The notes under the pieces: generated by a model
Seen by the model: the letters and a program-made list of their open reading frames with translations, nothing else
Told to the model about the DNA's origin: nothing
Databases searched by the model: none
Source: CAYJAZ01 sp964370095
GTDB taxonomy: Bacteria; Desulfobacterota; Desulfovibrionia; Desulfovibrionales; Desulfovibrionaceae
Direction of reading: 5' to 3'
Assembly: GCA_964370095.1 (NCBI GenBank)
Contig: CAYJHJ010000026.1
Location: 1 to 25,833, forward strand
Length of the DNA stretch: 25,833 nucleotides
Position numbers and translations under genes: made by a program
Part shown: one piece after another, positions 22,395 through 25,833 of the stretch
How the letters are laid out: every line of letters begins with the position of its first letter
How positions within the stretch are numbered: the first letter of the stretch is position 1

Positions 22395-24158
22395 ATGTTT
22401 CAAAAAACAAAAGATAAAATACTTTCAATGAATATGGTAGAAAACTATAGACGTATCTACCCTTTTGTTCACCCATACAGATATAGGGCTATCTTAGCAC
22501 TCACACTCACAATCCCTGTAGGTTCAATGGATGCCATTATTGCCTCTTGCTTACGCCCATTCATGGACACTGTTATGATTGAGCAAAACATTGAACAAGC
22601 AGCCTATATTCCTCTTGTAATTATTTTATTCAGTTTCTTCCAAAGTGCTTGTAACTATGCCTCAACTTATTTCAACAACTGGGTTGGCGCTAAAATAACC
22701 AAAGATTTAAAGCTTACACTTTTTTCAAAGCTCTTATATAAAGATACTGCTTATTTTGATAAGTCAAACTCAGGTGAAGTTCTTTTCAGATATAATAATG
22801 ATGCAGAAGCAGCGTGTGCAGGCTTATTAAACGCAGTGAAAATGTTTGTTACACGCCTTTTTTCTTCCATTGCGCTTATTGTTGTTCTTCTTTGGAATTC
22901 TTGGGAATTGTCAATCATTGCCCTCACTGTAATGGCTGTTGCCCTCTATCCTTTAACGCAATTAAGAAAAAAAATAAAAGAAATGGTAAAAGACAGTGTT
23001 TTTTCAGGCGGCAAGCTTATGCTCTCTTTCACCGAAGCTTTTGCCGGCAATAGAATTATCACTTCTTACAACCTTCAAGAGTATGAAAAAACACGTTTCA
23101 CAGGTACACTTGAATTTCTTTTCAAGCTTTCAATGAAGCTTACAAAAAGAACAGGCATACTAAGCCCGCTCATGCACTTTATTGTTTCTTTTGGAATTGC
23201 AGGTGTTATTTGGCTTGGTTCATACCTTATTATAAATAAAATTCTTACTCCCGGTGAATTTGTTTCATTTATTGCCGCTCTTTTAATGCTTTACACTCCA
23301 TTGAAAAGCATGGGCAAAACCTTTGCCAGCATGCAACTTTCTTTTTTGGCTATGGAGCGTGTTTTTTCAATTTTAGATCAACACAATAAAATCACATGCA
23401 CTAAAGATGCAAAAATTTTAGAAAAAATTGAAGATTCAATAGTTTATGAAAATATAAACTTTTCTTATTCTCCTGATAAACCTGTTTTAAAAAACTTTAA
23501 CCTTGAAATTAAAGTTGGGCAAAACGTGGCCTTTGTTGGCAATTCGGGCGGCGGAAAAACCACCACAGCAAATCTTTTGCCAAGATTTTATGATTTGCTT
23601 GAGGGAAGCATTAAAATAGATGGTGTAAATATAAAGGACTATGACCTTCAATCTTTACGCTCACAAATTGCCATCGTATTTCAAGATAACTTCTTATTCA
23701 CAGGAACAATAAGAGATAATATTCTTTTAGGCAAAACAGGCGTAAGCGAAGAAGAAATAGCAGATGTGCTTGAAAGTGCATGCCTTACGGAGTTCATTGA
23801 TTCACTTGAAATGGGTTTAGACAGCCAAATAGGTGAACGTGGCGTGCTTTTATCCGGCGGGCAAAAACAAAGAATCGGTATCGCACGTGCTTTTATGAAA
23901 AATGCCCCTATAGTTATTTTAGATGAAGCAACCTCTGCCTTAGATAATAAATCAGAAGCTGTTGTGCAAAAAGCTATAAATAATCTTATGGAAGACAGAA
24001 CAGTGATTATTATAGCCCACAGGCTTTCCACCATTAGGCATGCCGATAATATTGTTGTGATAAACCACGGCGAAATTGTTGAACAAGGCACCCACGATGA
24101 GCTTATGGCAAAAGAAAATTCACAATACGCAAGCCTTTACCACAGCAGCTTGCATTAG
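22395..24158 (+). CDS. MsbA-like ABC exporter (lipid A/glycolipid flippase)
   Basis: 587 residues, a normal half-transporter. An N-terminal type-1 exporter domain has six hydrophobic helices up to about residue 330, with intracellular-loop patterns such as YFDKSNSGEVLFRYNND. The C-terminal ATPase has Walker A GNSGGGKT (382-389), Q-loop VFQDNFLF, signature LSGGQ (486-490), Walker B with D510-E511, and the switch region AHRLSTIRHADN. It works as a homodimer, flipping lipid-linked cargo across the inner membrane. Similarity is best to MsbA, but a dedicated glycolipid or peptide exporter cannot be excluded. GAGG lies before the ATG. It follows the three-domain gene by 157 bases. Confidence 0.83.
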   Translation: MFQKTKDKILSMNMVENYRRIYPFVHPYRYRAILALTLTIPVGSMDAIIASCLRPFMDTVMIEQNIEQAAYIPLVIILFSFFQSACNYASTYFNNWVGAKITKDLKLTLFSKLLYKDTAYFDKSNSGEVLFRYNNDAEAACAGLLNAVKMFVTRLFSSIALIVVLLWNSWELSIIALTVMAVALYPLTQLRKKIKEMVKDSVFSGGKLMLSFTEAFAGNRIITSYNLQEYEKTRFTGTLEFLFKLSMKLTKRTGILSPLMHFIVSFGIAGVIWLGSYLIINKILTPGEFVSFIAALLMLYTPLKSMGKTFASMQLSFLAMERVFSILDQHNKITCTKDAKILEKIEDSIVYENINFSYSPDKPVLKNFNLEIKVGQNVAFVGNSGGGKTTTANLLPRFYDLLEGSIKIDGVNIKDYDLQSLRSQIAIVFQDNFLFTGTIRDNILLGKTGVSEEEIADVLESACLTEFIDSLEMGLDSQIGERGVLLSGGQKQRIGIARAFMKNAPIVILDEATSALDNKSEAVVQKAINNLMEDRTVIIIAHRLSTIRHADNIVVINHGEIVEQGTHDELMAKENSQYASLYHSSLH

Positions 24159-24213
24159 AAGCTTTTATAAACAAAACTGGATTTGAGTTCTTTTGCAATG
24201 CTTTTCAATTAAG

Positions 24214-24242
24214 TTGACAAATACAATATAGTTTTATATTCT
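24214..24242 (+). promoter_or_regulatory. promoter before the CDP-glycerol-transferase-like gene
   Basis: Consensus TTGACA at 24214-24219; the -10 is either TATATT (24235-24240, 15-base spacer) or TATTCT (24237-24242, 17-base spacer). The start codon is about 68 bases downstream. Confidence 0.45.
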
Positions 24243-24309
24243 TCGCCTCTAAAGCGTACTTTAACAACAATATAATTTGTCTATATTAATAATAAGATAA
24301 GGCTTTTTA

Positions 24310-25617
24310 ATGACCGTAAGCAAAATTTTAAAACATAGAAAATATCTGTTTGTCTATGTTTTTTTTATAACTTTCTTTTTTCCCTTTTCTGCCTATGCCT
24401 ACCTTGACCCGGGTTCAGGAAACGCCCTTATCTACCTTGTGATAAGCTTGCTTGGAACTTTGGTCTATTTTGCAAAAAATATTTATTATAAAATACTGGG
24501 CAAATCAAATAAAAACATTAACATTTCACAAGAAATTGGCGATGAACACAATAAAATTCTTATTTTTTCCGAAGGCAAAACCTATTGGCTTACTTTCAAA
24601 CCAATTATAGACGCTTTTATCGAAAAAAAAGTGCCTTTTTCCTATGTGAGCATGGATATACATGATCCTGCACTCACCATTGACAGCCCCTATATGCTAT
24701 CAAAATATGTTGGCTCAGGCAGTTCGGCTTTTGCAAAAATCGCAAATAGAAGTGCTCTTGTTATGCTTTCCACAACTCCAAATATAGGCTGCCCAAATTT
24801 CCCTATGCCAAGACCCAAAAATGTGCAATGCCTTGCCCATGTGTGCCATGCCATAGGCGATATTGCAATGTATCATAAAGGTTCACTGGATCATTATGAT
24901 GCTGTTCTTATGACGGGCGATCATATTTTAGAAAGTGTTCGCACTTTAGAAAAACTTCGTAATTTGCCTGCTAAAGAATGTATTTCTCTTGGCTTGCCTT
25001 ATTTTGACGTGCTTGCAAAAAATATTGTTAAAAAAGAAAAGCTTTCTGAAAACCCAACAATACTTTTGGCACCATCTTGGGGTGATAAAAGCTGTATAAG
25101 GCTTTGTGGCACAGATTTTATACATGAAATTGCAAAAGCAAATTATAATCTTATTATTCGCCCTCACCCTCATTCTTATAAAGCTGAACCTGAATTTCTT
25201 GAAAAATTAAAAGTTGAATTTTCTCAATATAAAAACATCTTATTTGATAATGATATTGACCCCAGTGCTTCTTTTCAAAAAGCAGATGTTCTTATTTCTG
25301 ATAAATCTAATGTGCGTTTTGACTTTGCTTTATTGTATGAACGCCCTGTAATTTCAATTGATGCTCCTGTAAAAGATCTTGAACAATACGAATACGCTGA
25401 TTTAGGCAAATGCTTTGAAGATAGTGTTCAAGAAGAATTAGGTGCTGTTATCTACCCCACAGGAAAATTTGATATTTTAGCTCTTATAAAAGAAAGCCTT
25501 GAAAAGCCATCTTCACACTTTGCAGCTTTTCGTGAAAAATATGTAGCCAACTTCCCTCATGCCGGCAAAGCCATTGCAGATTGGACTATTGCAAAAATAA
25601 GCACAAAAAATAATTAG
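24310..25617 (+). CDS. membrane-anchored CDP-glycerol glycerophosphotransferase-like protein
   Basis: 435 residues. Two hydrophobic segments at about residues 13-30 and 38-57 flank the short periplasmic-type motif AYLDPGSGNA. The rest is a GT-B-like protein resembling the TagB/TagF (CDP-glycerol:polyglycerophosphate transferase) family: GKTYWLTFKPIIDAF, AHVCHAIGDIAMYH with candidate catalytic His, LAPSWGDKS, LIIRPHPHSYKAEP and a late ILISDKSNVRFDFALL-like block with S/D residues that contact the CDP-linked donor in TagF. It could add glycerol phosphate or a related phospho-substituent to a surface glycan. AAGG lies 7 bases before the ATG. The next gene, YidC-like, starts 29 bases later, so the two are probably co-expressed. 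Confidence 0.75.
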   Translation: MTVSKILKHRKYLFVYVFFITFFFPFSAYAYLDPGSGNALIYLVISLLGTLVYFAKNIYYKILGKSNKNINISQEIGDEHNKILIFSEGKTYWLTFKPIIDAFIEKKVPFSYVSMDIHDPALTIDSPYMLSKYVGSGSSAFAKIANRSALVMLSTTPNIGCPNFPMPRPKNVQCLAHVCHAIGDIAMYHKGSLDHYDAVLMTGDHILESVRTLEKLRNLPAKECISLGLPYFDVLAKNIVKKEKLSENPTILLAPSWGDKSCIRLCGTDFIHEIAKANYNLIIRPHPHSYKAEPEFLEKLKVEFSQYKNILFDNDIDPSASFQKADVLISDKSNVRFDFALLYERPVISIDAPVKDLEQYEYADLGKCFEDSVQEELGAVIYPTGKFDILALIKESLEKPSSHFAAFREKYVANFPHAGKAIADWTIAKISTKNN

Positions 25618-25646
25618 TAAATTTTTTTAAAATTCAAGAGCATTAT

Positions 25647-25833
25647 ATGAATATTTTATTTAGCATTTTTATTCTTCCCATTATTATAGTTTATAAATAT
25701 ATTTTCTTAGTATTTGCTGCCTTTACAGAAAATTATGGTGTAGGGCTTATGTTTTTATCAATATTAAACGCCTTTGCTCTTCTTCCTATTTCACGATACG
25801 CCTCAAAGGTTCAAAAAAATGAAGAAGAAATTC
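25647..25833 (+). CDS. YidC/Oxa1-like membrane protein, 3' end cut by window edge
   Basis: An ATG at 25647 opens a frame of 62 codons to the right edge without a stop. The translation has a first hydrophobic helix (ILFSIFILPIIIVYKYIFLVF), the short ENYGVGLMFLSILNAFALLPIS segment and then a basic stretch (RYASKVQKNEEE). This is the core pattern of YidC/Oxa1 insertases: a helix, a GxxI-L-T/N-x-LLLP-type second helix and a charged cytoplasmic hairpin. There is no long periplasmic domain before it, unlike the housekeeping Gram-negative YidC, so it appears to be a short paralogue tied to the glycan locus. Only the N-terminus is visible, so family assignment is moderate. Confidence 0.6.
   Translation, partial: MNILFSIFILPIIIVYKYIFLVFAAFTENYGVGLMFLSILNAFALLPISRYASKVQKNEEEI

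Noticed and set aside
23681..24091. 136-codon open frame antisense to the ABC exporter ATPase domain
   Set aside because: It mirrors conserved coding sequence on the plus strand, has no ribosome site and no recognisable protein pattern.
1..25833. CRISPR arrays, tRNA/rRNA genes, insertion sequences and phage attachment sites
   Set aside because: I looked for regularly spaced repeats, cloverleaf/CCA-type sequences, transposase motifs and paired direct repeats around the tail-fibre unit and saw none that I could support by eye.

Overview
The window comes from an AT-rich, Gram-negative bacterial chromosome. Evidence for Gram-negative: a GT9 (heptosyltransferase-type) glycosyltransferase, an MsbA-type exporter, signal-peptide proteins and a periplasmic-binding-protein ABC importer. 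I cannot fix the genus. The low G+C, glycan loci and tail-fibre style would fit an animal-gut lineage such as an AT-rich Desulfovibrionaceae, but that is a low-confidence guess. No rRNA, tRNA, CRISPR array or transposase was seen.

Region 1 (1-3630). A secreted protein with a DxNxDG calcium-loop-like motif starts at 1625 on the minus strand and runs off the left edge. A 369-base divergent spacer follows, with a CRP/FNR-format palindrome and a good promoter. A two-gene operon then encodes a thioredoxin-fold protein without its CxxC motif and a dihydropyrimidinase-like protein in which three of six metal ligands are replaced.

Region 2 (3761-7107). A strong extended -10 promoter precedes four same-strand genes: a two-TM protein with a cytoplasmic helical tail, two tandem YfbR-like HD-domain paralogues (the first has lost its catalytic His/His-Asp, the second keeps them), and a SAM methyltransferase. 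I know no described system with this composition; it is the best candidate here for something new.

Region 3 (7143-12257). Surface-glycan enzymes: a membrane-anchored Nudix-like protein coupled to a GT2, a GT9, a RgpF-like protein and another glycosyltransferase. The last two, from different families, end in nearly the same C-terminal tail.

Region 4 (12281-14142). A compact, more G+C-rich phage tail-fibre gene and its probable assembly chaperone, closed by a clear intrinsic terminator, sit alone among the glycan genes.

Region 5 (14173-16964). A strong promoter drives a dTDP-3-acetamido-3,6-dideoxyhexose (Fuc3NAc or Qui3NAc) cassette: ketoisomerase (with a 10-N assembly gap in its N-terminus), N-acetyltransferase and aminotransferase, followed by an overlapping DUF1796-type putative cysteine peptidase gene.

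Region 6 (16998-25833). A three-gene ABC importer of the Fe3+/2-aminoethylphosphonate type is divergent, through overlapping promoters, from a three-domain protein: winged helix, LicC/PntC-like cytidylyltransferase and a choline-kinase-like domain lacking its catalytic Asp residues. Next come an MsbA-like exporter, a membrane-anchored CDP-glycerol-phosphotransferase-like protein and the start of a YidC/Oxa1-like gene cut by the right edge. Together, regions 3, 5 and 6 look like a locus for making, decorating and exporting a surface polysaccharide or LPS, probably with amino-sugar and phospho-substituent modification. A recurring theme is active-site-less paralogues of known enzymes.
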